The notes below the pieces were generated by a model, which saw only the letters and a list, made by a program, of their open reading frames with translations, did not search any database and was not told the origin of the DNA. DNA of 64,000 bases from Pteria penguin (taxonomy: Eukaryota > Mollusca > Bivalvia > Pterioida > Pteriidae), in NCBI GenBank assembly GCA_035048485.1, contig CM068593.1:6023151-6087150 (forward strand). Reading direction: 5' to 3'. Position numbers and translations under genes: made by a program. Shown here in pieces: positions 10,521 to 20,850 of the stretch. The stretch's first letter is position 1. Every line of letters begins with the position of its first letter.

Positions 10521-12082
10521 AGCTAAGTCTTAGATATATATATATATTTATATATATATGATATCGTTCAATAAGTTATCCCTTGATATTTTGATTTACA
10601 CGAAGTCACCCGGAGAATTATGTGTAAGTTCCAGTGCCTTTCATTAGATTAAATATGTAATTGAAATCAATGTTAATCTGTCGTCTGCTTTCTCAGAAAG
10701 ACTCGGAAAGGTGTAAGAATACATCATACCATTGCAAGTATTGACACATAAAATTATATGTAACTTTTTAAAATATAGGTCTCAAACGTTTTTGATGTTT
10801 GGACATTGGTGCCAGCACAATCATGTAGTGTCTTTAAAAGAGATCCACAAACTCGCGATATCAACAAAAAGACGACAAACAGAACAAGAGTATTTTGCAT
10901 ATATGGATAATGAATAGAACTAATGGAATTCTGATGTTTTAATCCGGAAAGCACATTGTTTAGATACCTTTTGTATAAAGCCACACGACAAATTGTTAAG
11001 AGATATCTAATTCTACAGCCTTATATTACACATTTAAGCCACATTGTTTAAAGGATAATCTTGTACGGGCCAAATATGCCCGTTTAAGGTGAAAATACAA
11101 ATTTCTTCTTGGCTTCCAGAAAACTGCTTTCAAATTCGTCCAATTTCACGAAGAACTGACGACTGTACATGAAATATAGCTCGATGTCGTGCCGGTGACA
11201 AGTAGAAGAAAAAACAAAGAGAGGAGACACTGTATTCGACAGGTTCTGTCGAGAGATTCAGTGCTGATTCACTGGAGAATAAAGGCTTCATAAGAAATCA
11301 GGCAGACGTGATAACCAATAAATGTCAATCACAGCACCGTACACTATTATCCCAGCGCACGACACGAGGAAACGCTCAATAACGCGTACACAACATGAAC
11401 ACTCTATTCACAATATACCGATTGCATTCAGGGGTATCCTGGGTGTTACTCTAAAACGCAATGTGGTCATTCACAGAACGAAACCTGTCTACAATCTCCG
11501 TATGTGGGAAAATATCTCACGCTGATTGTGTTTTCGGACAGTTTCGAGATATACATCCAAAACAAATAAAGCAGACGTTTGGATCACGAGTCGATCGACC
11601 ATTTGTAATCAATCTTAGCCTACGGTTTTTATAAAACAAGTAAGCGTCTTGTACCAGTGAATGGCATATGTCCGCGGCTCAAGATTTTCAGCCAATTTAC
11701 CAGATTTCCCAGATTTTTTCCAGAGGCAATTCCGGTAATGAGTTAAACAAATCACAGTTCTGGATATAAGTATATTCCAAGGTCTGAATAAGGAAGCCAG
11801 AATGTCGCTAATGTGGGTTATCCTCTCATCATTGTTAACGCCTTTAAGTAAGCATTATTATATTTTTGGTTGACTGACATTTCACGTCGCTTTCAACAAC
11901 TTTTCAGTTATATAGCGAGTTATATAGTACATACCCTAAATATATATACATGTAGTATAAGTGAAATGCTCTCGCTAATATTTTCGACAAAATAAAGATA
12001 TTTTGCAGACCAGGTTCACAGCTCTCTTATCAGTAAAATTTATCTAAAAATCTGAAAATTATATCAATTGTATAATGCAAAG
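10521..12082. other. Unique AT-rich sequence with a SINE fragment
   Basis: Holds an AT dinucleotide tract near 10530-10560, a small ACGGGC/GCCCGT inverted repeat near 11067-11085, and a minus-strand family-A SINE tail at about 11866-11925 (TCACGTCGCTTTCAACAAC). Open frames of 60-76 codons here show no recognisable domain. Confidence 0.5.
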
Positions 12083-13083
12083 ATGATGGAGGACATGGGT
12101 CTTACATGTATGGTATAATACAAGAATATTGGAGGACATGGGACTTACATGTATGGTATACTACAAGGATAGTGAAGGACATTGGACTTACATGTATGGC
12201 ATAATACAACAAGGATAGTGAAGGACATGGGACTTGCATGTATGGTATATTACAAGGATAGTGGAGGACATGGGCCTTACTTGTATGGTATAATACAAGA
12301 TAGTGGAAGGCATGGGACTTACATGTATGGTATAATGCAAAATAGTGGAGGACATGGGCCTTACTTGTATCGTATAATACAAGATAGTGGAGGACATGGG
12401 CCTTATTTGTATGGTATAATACAAGATAGTGGAGGACATGGGACTTACATGTATGGTATACTACAAGGATAGTGGAGGACATGAGTCTTACATGTATAGT
12501 ATACTACCAAGAGAGTGGAGGACATGGGTCTTACATGTATGGTATAATACAAGGATAGTGAAGGACATAGGCATTACATGTATGTTATAATGCAGGTATA
12601 GTGGAGGACATGGGCCTTACATGTATAATATAATACAAGGGTATCGGAGGACATGGGCCTTAAATGTATGGTATAATACAAGGATAGTGGAGGACATGGG
12701 TCTTACATGTATGGTATAATACAAGGATAGTGGAGGACATGGGCCTTACATGTATGGTATAATACAAGGATAGTGGAGGACATGGGCCTTACATGTATGG
12801 TATAATACAAGGATAGTGGAGGACATGGGCCTTACATGTATGGTATAATACAAGGATAGTGGAGGACATGGGCCTTACATGTATGGTATAATACAAGGAT
12901 AGTGGAGGACATGGGCCTTGCATGTATGGTATAATACAAGGATAGTGGAGGACATGGGCCTTACATGTATGGTATAATACAAGGATAGTGGAGGACATGG
13001 GCCTTACATGTATGGTATAATACAAGGATAGTGGAGGACATGGCTTATATGTATGGTATAATACAAGGATGGTGGGAGACATG
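12083..13083. repeat. 43-bp minisatellite
   Basis: About 23 units of 43 bp: GTGGAGGACATGGGCCTTAC and ATGTATGGTATAATACAAGG. Units left of about 12,500 are more diverse (40-46 bp); those at about 12,690-13,020 are almost identical, suggesting recent expansion on the right side. Decayed units continue at 13,586-13,720 beyond an inserted block. Confidence 0.97.
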
Positions 13084-13302
13084 GTTTCCTTATTTGGGAT
13101 GAATTTCTTTTATGGAAAAAATCGCAATAAAGCTTGTGTAACACATAAATAAGACTTATCTTGGTGATTTAGCGCCAAAATTGGCAAAAATGGACATCGA
13201 AAGGGCGGTTCAGTATTAACCGAACTCCATATTGAGTATGTTTTAAAAGTTTTACTTTAATGTTTTCTACATGAAAGGAAATTGACCCCAAAATAAGGAA
13301 AC
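13084..13302. mobile_element. 219-bp MITE-like element at the edge of the 43-bp array
   Basis: Terminal inverted repeats of about 33 bp with a few mismatches and one gap: GTTTCCTTATTTGGG at the left, CCCCAAAATAAGGAAAC at the right. No coding capacity. No clear target duplication. Confidence 0.7.
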
Positions 13303-13585
13303 GAAGTGACATCGCGACCGGGACATCCCCACGACGCCATTACAAATAGCCGCCCAGTAAGGATTTATAAAATAATGTATTTTAAATGAATGTTTTACAA
13401 GAAAGCTTGCAGTTTTGAATTAAAATAGGATATACATTACTGTGACCTAATTTCCTGCAAATGTGTAAAAAAAAGTCGATTGTGATTCACCCTATGTCGA
13501 AGCCGGGGAGGGCATGGCATTGAAGCCCCACCAAACAAAATTAATATCTGATAATAAATAAAGTTTGGTGTTTAGAAATATTGAA
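13303..13585. other. Unique sequence between array halves
   Basis: AT-rich sequence of unknown origin separating the MITE-like element from decayed 43-bp units. It may belong to a larger insertion. Confidence 0.5.
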
Positions 13586-13725
13586 GCTAGCATGTATGGT
13601 ACAATACAAGGATAGAGGAAGACATGGATCTGGCATGTACGGCATAATATAAGGATAGTGAACGGGAACCTTCCATGACATAATATAAGGATAGTGAACG
13701 GGAACCTTCATGACATATTTCAATT
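13586..13725. repeat. Decayed 43-bp array units
   Basis: GCATGTATGGTACAATACAA and ATATAAGGATAGTGAACGGG recognisably match the 43-bp array. About three diverged units; the last two share a short direct repeat. Confidence 0.8.
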
Positions 13726-14689
13726 ATAATTTACAATGTTATTTTCACGGGGCATTTTGTCTAAAAGTTACGTATGGAAATATATAGATAGGTTAATGGT
13801 TTACTCTTAGAATGGGGGAATGAAACTTTCATTTTATAGATTTCTTATCAAAGATGTAGAGAAGTATAGTACAAGGGGGACATTACTAAGATGTAAAGAG
13901 CAGTCATTTCCACGACCAGTGACAATCTCTGTATCAAACAAAAGATGAAAGCATAATTTGCAAATACTGAATTCTGATTGACAGAGTTAAGGAACATCTC
14001 AGAAAACCATACTGCTTTATTTCGATTTCCCTTGGGACATACAACATGTTATATGCTAAAAACCAGTCCTATAACGGATTTCGTATCTTGATTATTTTAT
14101 CCCATGGTCTTTCATCAATGCCAGCAACGAAATTGCAAAGAAATCTAACATGGTTTGTTGAGGACATTGAGCCGATTGTAACAATACAATAGAACAGAAT
14201 TAATACCGTTACATCGACCTTCCTGGCCAGGGCGAAAAGCTAAGTCGGACAATCGCCAACTCGCTAATATGATTTTTTCGAATAAACATTTTTATTGTAA
14301 ACATCTCTGGTTGGTAGAGTTGTATTATTCTGGTGTTTACTCTTTACAAATAGAAAGGTTTATTGTAGGGGAGGATTGAAAGAGACAATGAGCCTCCTTC
14401 TCCGTTCTTGTTTATGCTTTTGGTAGAACAGTATGCCGTTAATGCTTCCATGTTCAATCTAACAGTGAAAATTTATACAGTTATTTTAGTGGGAGGAAGG
14501 TATGAAGATTTGTATTTGTGAAAACTGGGAAAGTTGTTTCATACTTTTTATGTGTATGGATTGCGTGTATATTTTATTAACAATATAATTATAGAGTAGG
14601 TGAAATTCTGTTGTAGGCGTTATCATGTAAAGAAATTTATCGAACTAGAAAAACTTGTCATAGTCTTAAAATGTAAAGACAGGAAACGA
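13726..14689. other. Unique AT-rich sequence, nothing identified
   Basis: No open frame, element or RNA gene is supported here. Confidence 0.5.
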
Positions 14690-14780
14690 ATGTCATAGAT
14701 GGTTGTAAAGAAATATGTCACAGACAATGATAATACTGACGTAACAACAGACATGTCATAGACTAGAATAATACTGACGT

Positions 14781-14827
<47 letters not shown>

Positions 14828-14966
14828 GACACAGTCTATAATAATACTGACGTAACAAGAGGCAGAGAGAGAGAGAGAGAGAGAGATGACACAGTCTATA
14901 ATAATACTGACGTAACAAGAGGCAGAGAGAGAGTGGACATGTCACAGTCTATAATAATACTGACGT

Positions 14967-15011
<45 letters not shown>

Positions 15012-15035
15012 TCACAGTCTATAATAATACTGACG

Positions 15036-15074
<39 letters not shown>

Positions 15075-15100
15075 GGCACAGTCTATAATAATACTGACGT

Positions 15101-15160
<60 letters not shown>

Positions 15161-15354
15161 GGCACAGTCTATAATAATACTGACGTAACGAGACAGAGAG
15201 AGAAAGAGAGACATGGCACAGTCTACAATAATACTGACGTAACAAGAGACAGAGAGAGAGAGAGAGACATGGCACAGTGTACAATAATACTGACGTAACA
15301 AGAGACAGAGAGAGAGAGAGGCATGGCACAGTCTATAATAATACTGACGTAACA

Positions 15355-15392
<38 letters not shown>

Positions 15393-15845
15393 GGCACAGT
15401 CTATAATAATACTGACGTAACAAGAGAGAGAGAGAGAGAGAGAGAGACATTACACAGTCTGTAATAATACTGACGTAACAAGAGGCAGAGAGAGAGACAT
15501 GGCACAGTCTATAATAATACTGACGTAACAAGAGACAGTGAGAGAGACATGGCACAGTCTATAAAAATACTGACGTAACAAGAGACAAGACAGGGAGAGA
15601 TAGACATGTCACAGTTGTCTATAATAATACTGACGTAACAAGAGACAGAGAGAAAGAGTGGACATGTCACAGTCTATAATAATACTGACGTAACAAGAGA
15701 CAGAGAGAGAGAGAGACATGGCACAGTCTATAATAATACTGACGTAACAAGAGACAGAGAGAGAGACATGACACAGTCTGTAATAATACTCACGTAACAA
15801 GACACAGTGAGAGAGACATGGCACAGTATATAAGAATACTGACGT

Positions 15846-15898
<53 letters not shown>

Positions 15899-16077
15899 TA
15901 TGTCACAAATTGGCTTCGCCTCCATTAACTGCGGTCCTAATGTTAAGGGAGGAAATAAAACGTATTCCCGAAAAGATGACGTAAAAAACAATGAAGCGTC
16001 CTTATGACGTCATAAGGTTGCTAACGTTCAACCCCGTTTCTAACTCATGGTACACAAGTCTATAATAATACTGATGT

Positions 16078-16119
<42 letters not shown>

Positions 16120-16344
16120 CAGTCTATAATAATACTGACGTAACAAGAGGCAGAGAGAAAGAGTGGACATGTCACAGTCTATAATAATACTGACGTAACA
16201 AGAGGCAGAGAGAGAGATGGCACAGTCTGTAATAATACTGACGTAACAAGAGGTAGAGAGAGACATGGCACAGTCTATAATAGTACTGACGTAACAAGAG
16301 ACACAAAGAGAGAGACATGGCACATTCTATAATAATACTGACGT

Positions 16345-16396
<52 letters not shown>

Positions 16397-16591
16397 TCTA
16401 TAATAATACTGACGTAACAAGTGACAGTGAGAGAGACATGGCACAGTCTATAATAATACTGACGTAACAAGAGGCAGAGGGAAAGAGTGGACATGTGACA
16501 GTCTATAATAATACTGACGTAACAAGAAGCAGAGAGAAAGAGTGGACATGTCACAGTCTATAATAATACTGACGTAACAAGAGAGAGAGAG

Positions 16592-16632
<41 letters not shown>

Positions 16633-16938
16633 CATGGCACATTCTATAATAATACTGACGTAACAAGAGAGAGAGAGAGAGAGAGAGACATGGCACAGTC
16701 TATAATAATACTGACGTAACAAGAGAGAGAGAGAGAGAGAGTGGGGAGAGACATGGCACAGACTATAATAATACTGACGTAACAAGAGACAGGGAGAGAT
16801 ATACATGTCGCAGCTGTCTATAATAATACTGACGTAACAAGAGACAGAGAGAAAGAGTGGACATGTCACAGTCTATAATAATACTGACGTAACAAGAGAG
16901 AGAGAAAGACATGGCACAGTCTATAATAATACTGACGC

Positions 16939-16984
<46 letters not shown>

Positions 16985-16990
16985 GTCACA
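14690..16990. repeat. Composite array: 36-38-bp core plus variable (GA)n, left block
   Basis: About 45 units. The core is CATGTCACAGTCTATAATAA then TACTGACGTAACAAGAG, after which a GA tract of very different length (a few bases to about 45) precedes the next core. Some units have CAGAGAGAAAGAGTGG in place of pure GA. Each core holds a TGACGTAAC motif. A truncated MITE copy interrupts the block at 15,908-16,058. Confidence 0.97.
15908..16058 (+). mobile_element. Truncated copy of a four-copy MITE-like family
   Basis: Starts with TTGGCTTCGCCTCCATTAAC directly after ATGTCACAA of an array core and stops at GTACACAAG, where the array resumes with TCTATAATAATACTG. The last 30 or so bases present in the copy at 16,991 are missing. 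The junction has ACACA microhomology with the array core. Confidence 0.75.
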
Positions 16991-17179
16991 AATGGGCTTC
17001 GCCGCCATTAACTGCGGTCCTGATGTTAAGGAAGGAAATAAAACGTATTCCCGAAAAGATGACGTAAAGAAAATTGAAACGTCCTTATGACGTCATAAGG
17101 CTGCTAACGTTCAACACCGTTTCTAACTCATAGTACACAAGCGTCGCCTGCCGGACGATAACGGACGGCGAAGCTCATT
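16991..17179 (+). mobile_element. MITE-like element with TIRs, full copy
   Basis: The left end AATGGGCTTCGCCGCC is mirrored at the right by GGACGGCGAAGCTCATT. Internal landmarks are ACTGCGGTCCTGATG, ATTCCCGAAAAGATGACG and TATGACGTCATAAGG. Its left junction with the GA array is the same as in the truncated copy, so one likely arose by duplication of the other rather than by independent insertion. No coding capacity. Confidence 0.8.
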
Positions 17180-17210
17180 ATGTTGTTATACCCTTTAACA
17201 ATATCCCTAT

Positions 17211-18313
17211 ATATATGCACAACCACTGTAATTGCCTGAGATAAAGCTTTCGAGACCTATGTATTTTATTTCTGTATAAAGTACATTGATCGGTGACGTC
17301 ATAACGCCCCATATTTGACCCACATTTCAACACAGAAAGCGATGTTTGGCAGACTTTTGATTGTTATGCTAATGACGTCATAATGAAATGTTCGACATTT
17401 CCAACCTTGTGTGATGTCATTAAAGTCGTATTTTGCGCCAAAGTGCTTGACATTCGACGAAAGTATGTCATTCTGGATAAACGTTACGTTGTCATGGGAC
17501 ACCGGCTGTTTCTTTCAATTTATAACTTCCCTCCAGAATGATTTAATGATGCAGTTTATATATAGGAAAAGGAAGTTTCCAGTATGATACTTTGGAGTTA
17601 AAGCGCATATATATAGAATAAGTGTCTTATTTTGTATTTTCATGCAGGAATAAAGTACAATGTCTGATGCATTTATGAGAAATAATGCGCTAACGCGCAT
17701 TATATCTAATAAATACATCAGCCATTGTAATTTATGCCTGCATGAAAACACAAAATAAGACACTTATTCTATATATATATATATATATGCACAACCACTG
17801 TAATTGCCTGAGATAAAGCTTTCGAGACCTATGTATTTTATTTCTGTATAAAATACATTGATTGGTGACGTCATAACACCCCATATTTGACCCACTTTTC
17901 AACATAGAAAGCGACGTTTGGCAGACTTTTGATTGTTATGCTAATGACGTCATAATGAAATGTTCGACATTTCCAACCTTGCCTGACGTCATTAAAGTCG
18001 TATTTTGCGCTTAAGTGCTTGACATTTGAAGAAAGTATGTCATTTTGGATAAACTTTGCGTTGTCATGGGACACCTTTCAATTTATAACTTCCCTCCGGA
18101 ATGATTTAATGATGCAGTTTATAAATAGGAAATGGAAGTTTCCAGTATGGTATTTTGGCCTTAAAAGCGCATATATATAGAATAAGTGTCTTATTTTGTG
18201 TTTTCATGCAGGAATAAAGTACAATGTCTGATGCATTTATGAGATATAATGCGCGTTAGCCATTGTACTTTATTCCTGCATGAAAACTCAAAATAAGACA
18301 CTTATACTATATA
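17211..18313. repeat. Tandem duplication of a ~572-bp block, each ending in a long hairpin
   Basis: Copy 1 spans 17,211-17,782 and copy 2 spans 17,783-18,313, starting at ATATATGCACAACCACTG. Each ends in a foldback: arms 17,609-17,668 and 17,717-17,776 (about 56/60 complementary), and arms 18,174-18,226 and 18,261-18,313 (about 51/53). Copy 1 has an extra segment in its loop and near CACCGGCTG. Each copy carries two or three TGACGTCA palindromes. Minus-strand frames of 67 codons appear in both copies but look non-coding. Confidence 0.88.
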
Positions 18314-18326
18314 TAATGGGAGATGC

Positions 18327-18536
18327 ATGGCGGCGGGTATCCCGGCTAAGAGATTTGCAAACGCGGCCGAAGAGGAAATTCAGGGGATACTCAATGATAG
18401 GGACAGTAAAAATACTAAGAATGTAATCAAGACAGCAGTGAATTAGTTTAACGAGTATCTAGAGGCAATAGGAACGTCATTTGAAGAGTTTCGTGATGTA
18501 GTGGAGGAAATGTGCGATATTTATTACATTTATTAG
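18327..18536 (+). pseudogene. Fragment like the N-terminus of a tyrosine-recombinase-related (Crypton/DUF3504, KIAA1958-like) protein
   Basis: From an ATG at 18,327 the frame reads 39 codons, hits TAG at 18,444-18,446, and continues in the same frame for about 24 protein-like codons before losing sense near 18,520 and stopping at 18,534. Key residues are KRFA (8-11), EEEI (15-18), SKNTK (27-31), then FNEYL just past the stop and FEEF further on. The KRFA..EEI..SKNTK..F..YL pattern matches what I recall of the N-terminal SAM-like segment of KIAA1958/ZMYM/QRICH1-type proteins, which descend from Crypton recombinases. No catalytic domain (R..HxxR..Y) follows; the reading gives way to a hairpin and the GA array. 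It directly follows the second hairpin at 18,313, so all three may be remains of one element. Family call is from memory. Confidence 0.5.
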
Positions 18537-18557
18537 CTGTCAAGTGGCTTAACAAAA

Positions 18558-18650
18558 CAGTTGACGACTGGGATTTTCGGGCAACAGCTGATATGTTAGA
18601 GCCTCGGGTCCAACAGATCAGCTGTTGCCCTCAACCCCAGTCAACAACTG
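18558..18650. repeat. Inverted repeat after the recombinase-like fragment
   Basis: Arms 18,558-18,592 and 18,617-18,650 match after a small gap; both contain CAACAGCTGAT or its complement and CAGTTG at the outer ends. Loop of about 24 nt. It may be a terminal or regulatory hairpin of the element that carried the recombinase fragment. The right arm passes straight into array sequence. Confidence 0.8.
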
Positions 18651-18681
18651 TATAATACTACTGACGTAACAAGATCCAGAC

Positions 18682-18736
<55 letters not shown>

Positions 18737-18885
18737 ACAGTCTATAATAATACTGACGTAACAAGAGAGAGAGAGAGAGAGAGAGACATGGCACAGTCTA
18801 TAGAAATACTGACGTAACAAGAGACAGAGAGAGAGAGAGGGAGAGAGAGAGAGAGACATGACACAGTCTATAATAATACTGACGT

Positions 18886-18928
<43 letters not shown>

Positions 18929-19140
18929 TCACAGTCCATAATAATACTGACGTAACAAGAGAGAGAGAGAGAGAGAGACATGGCACAGTCTATAATAATA
19001 GGTAACAAGAGCGAGAAAAAGAGAGAAAGAGAGATGTCACAGTCCATAATAATACTGACGTGACAAGAGAGACAAGTCACAGACTGTAGAAATACTGACG
19101 TAACGAGAAAACAAGTCACAGACTATAATAATACTGACGT

Positions 19141-19190
<50 letters not shown>

Positions 19191-19382
19191 GGCGCAGTCT
19201 ATAATAATACGTAACAAGAGCGAGAAAAAGAGAGAAAGAGAGATGTCACAGTCCATAAAAATACTGACGTAACAAGAGAGACAAGTCACAGACTATAATA
19301 ATACTGACGTAACGATCGAGAAATGTCACAGACTATAGTAATACTGACGTAACAATAGAGACATGTCACAGTCTATAATAAT
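18651..19382. repeat. Composite core plus (GA)n array, right block
   Basis: Same core as the block at 14.7-17.0 kb (GTCTATAATAATACTGACG, AACAAGAG), about 16 units. Some units have GCGAGAAAAAGAGAGAAAG in place of pure GA, and two share a GGTAACAAG or CGTAACAAG deletion variant, indicating local unit duplication. Confidence 0.95.
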
Positions 19383-19556
19383 GGAAGGTACCGTCCGTTA
19401 GGCGGCGGTTGTGTACTATCAGTAACATCGATTGCAGTTAGAAACCTTATGTCGTCACAATAACGTACCAGTGTTCTTTACGTCATTTTTTTTCGGGAAT
19501 ATCTTTTATTTCCTACCTAAAAATTGGGACCGCAGTTAATGGCGGTATCTCCTATT
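19383..19556 (-). mobile_element. MITE-like family copy, inverted orientation
   Basis: Contains CCGTCCGTTAGGCGGCG, GTTCTTTACGTCATTTT and GGGACCGCAGTTAATGGCGG, matching the complement of the copies at 15.9 and 17.0 kb and the direct orientation of the copy at 61.0 kb. Both ends are diverged. It too sits within the GA composite array. Confidence 0.75.
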
Positions 19557-19694
19557 CTGACGTTACGAGAGAGACATGTCACAGACTATGATAATACTGA
19601 CGTAATGAGAATGACATGTCACAGACTATAATAATACTGACGTAGCAACAGACACATATCACAGTGACATAGTTCGCTTACTTTCTTTTTTATA
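19557..19694. repeat. Last composite-array units and a lone 67-bp-array fragment
   Basis: Three units of the TGTCACAGACTATAATAATA type without GA expansion, then CGCTTACTTTCTTTTTTATA, which matches the right part of the 67-bp unit of the next array. The two array families therefore abut here. Confidence 0.7.
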
Positions 19695-20267
19695 AATAAA
19701 CGGTCTTCATATTTTACATGATATAAGCGTAACAAGACCCGACATGTTCCTTTTTGCCGGGGTTTTCATTTTGACGTAAAGAACTAGATAGTGACGTCAC
19801 AATGGGGAATTTTCACAAACGCTTAGATGATCCAGATTCGTGATTTGTTATGAGGTATACTCCTCGGCATTTATCTTCAATTTCTAAGTAAAATCTTATA
19901 TTTTTAATCTTTTGTTTTACCATGATTATTATCTTAAATGAGAAAATAATAAAATATATATAATGAATGTATACTTCTTCATTGAAATCAAATGTGGATT
20001 TCAAAATATTTATAACAGGATTTTTAAAAAAATTACTGAAAAATTGCATTATGGTCTAGGATAAAACCAAAGTCATACCCCTTCATGCATTCGGAATCTC
20101 TCCTGCCTTTACTCATAAAAGAATGCTGCAATATGTAAAACTCAAAACGGATACGTACAGTGAAATAGCCCCATTTAAGCAATAACGTCAAAATAAAAAT
20201 CCAGGCAAAGAGTTGCATGTCGGGTCTTAGGCCGCTTATATTATGTAAAATATGAAGATCGTCTATT
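19695..20267. mobile_element. 573-bp element with long imperfect TIRs inserted in the 67-bp array
   Basis: Arms of about 115 bp: the left (19,695-19,816) includes TCTTCATATTTTACATG, AAGACCCGACATG, TTTTGACGT and AATGGGGAATTTTCAC; the right (about 20,155-20,267) is the imperfect complement. The interior is AT-rich with only non-specific open frames. The left flank is the end of a 67-bp unit and the right flank (GGACGTAATAAGATCATTG) is the start of the next, so it interrupts the array. No clear target duplication. Confidence 0.75.
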
Positions 20268-20400
20268 GGACGTAATAAGATCATTGCGTAAGACTCAGGG
20301 ACAAGGTGAGCTTACTTTCTTTATTATCATCGGGACGTAATAAGATCATTGCTTAGGACACAGGGACAGTGCCTGCCTACTTTCTTTGCTATAATTGGGT
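20268..20400. repeat. Two outlying units of the 67-bp array
   Basis: Two diverged units with GGACGTAATAAGATCATTG and GGACACAGGGACAG-like segments, separated from the main block by an unrelated 450-bp segment. Confidence 0.85.
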
Positions 20401-20850
20401 TTATCAAACCTTACATGTGGATGCATCATGGGAGGGGGATGTGTCGTGTACCAAAACTAGGTCACTGTGACCTTGACTTTTGCCTTTGACCTCTATGATA
20501 GTAAATAGCACCTAGGATTATTATACCTGTTCTATGGATGCATCATGGGAGGACAATGTGTTGTGTACAAAATTTAGGTCACTGTGACCTTGATTTTGAC
20601 CTTGACCTTTGACCTCCGTGATAGTTAAACCTGGTTTATCTCAAAAATAGTTCAAATGCCCACCTCTAAACTATATATTTTCTGATTCCTCATGACAGCA
20701 TAAGTTGGAGATCCTCGGGGTCATCTCCCCATTTCAGGAATCTTGAGTTATCTCCAAAATGGTTCAGATCCCCACCCCTAAACCACATATTTTCCTATTT
20801 CTCATGACAAAACAAATGTGGAAACATCATGGGAAGGGGATGTGTCGTGT
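20401..20850. repeat. Dispersed AGGTCA-rich repeat inside the 67-bp array
   Basis: Two partial internal copies carry GGATGCATCATGGGAGG and the perfect palindrome AGGTCACTGTGACCT (20,459-20,473 and 20,576-20,590), followed by CCTTGACCTTTGACCT-type half sites. A third copy of CATCATGGGA(A)GGGGATG near 20,826 fuses to the main array through GTGTAATAAGATC. This resembles the AAGGTCA-rich dispersed repeats common in bivalves. Confidence 0.7.

Noticed and set aside
14690..19680. Bacterial or viral origin of the insertions
   Set aside because: No viral or bacterial gene similarity is seen; all elements have eukaryotic transposon features.
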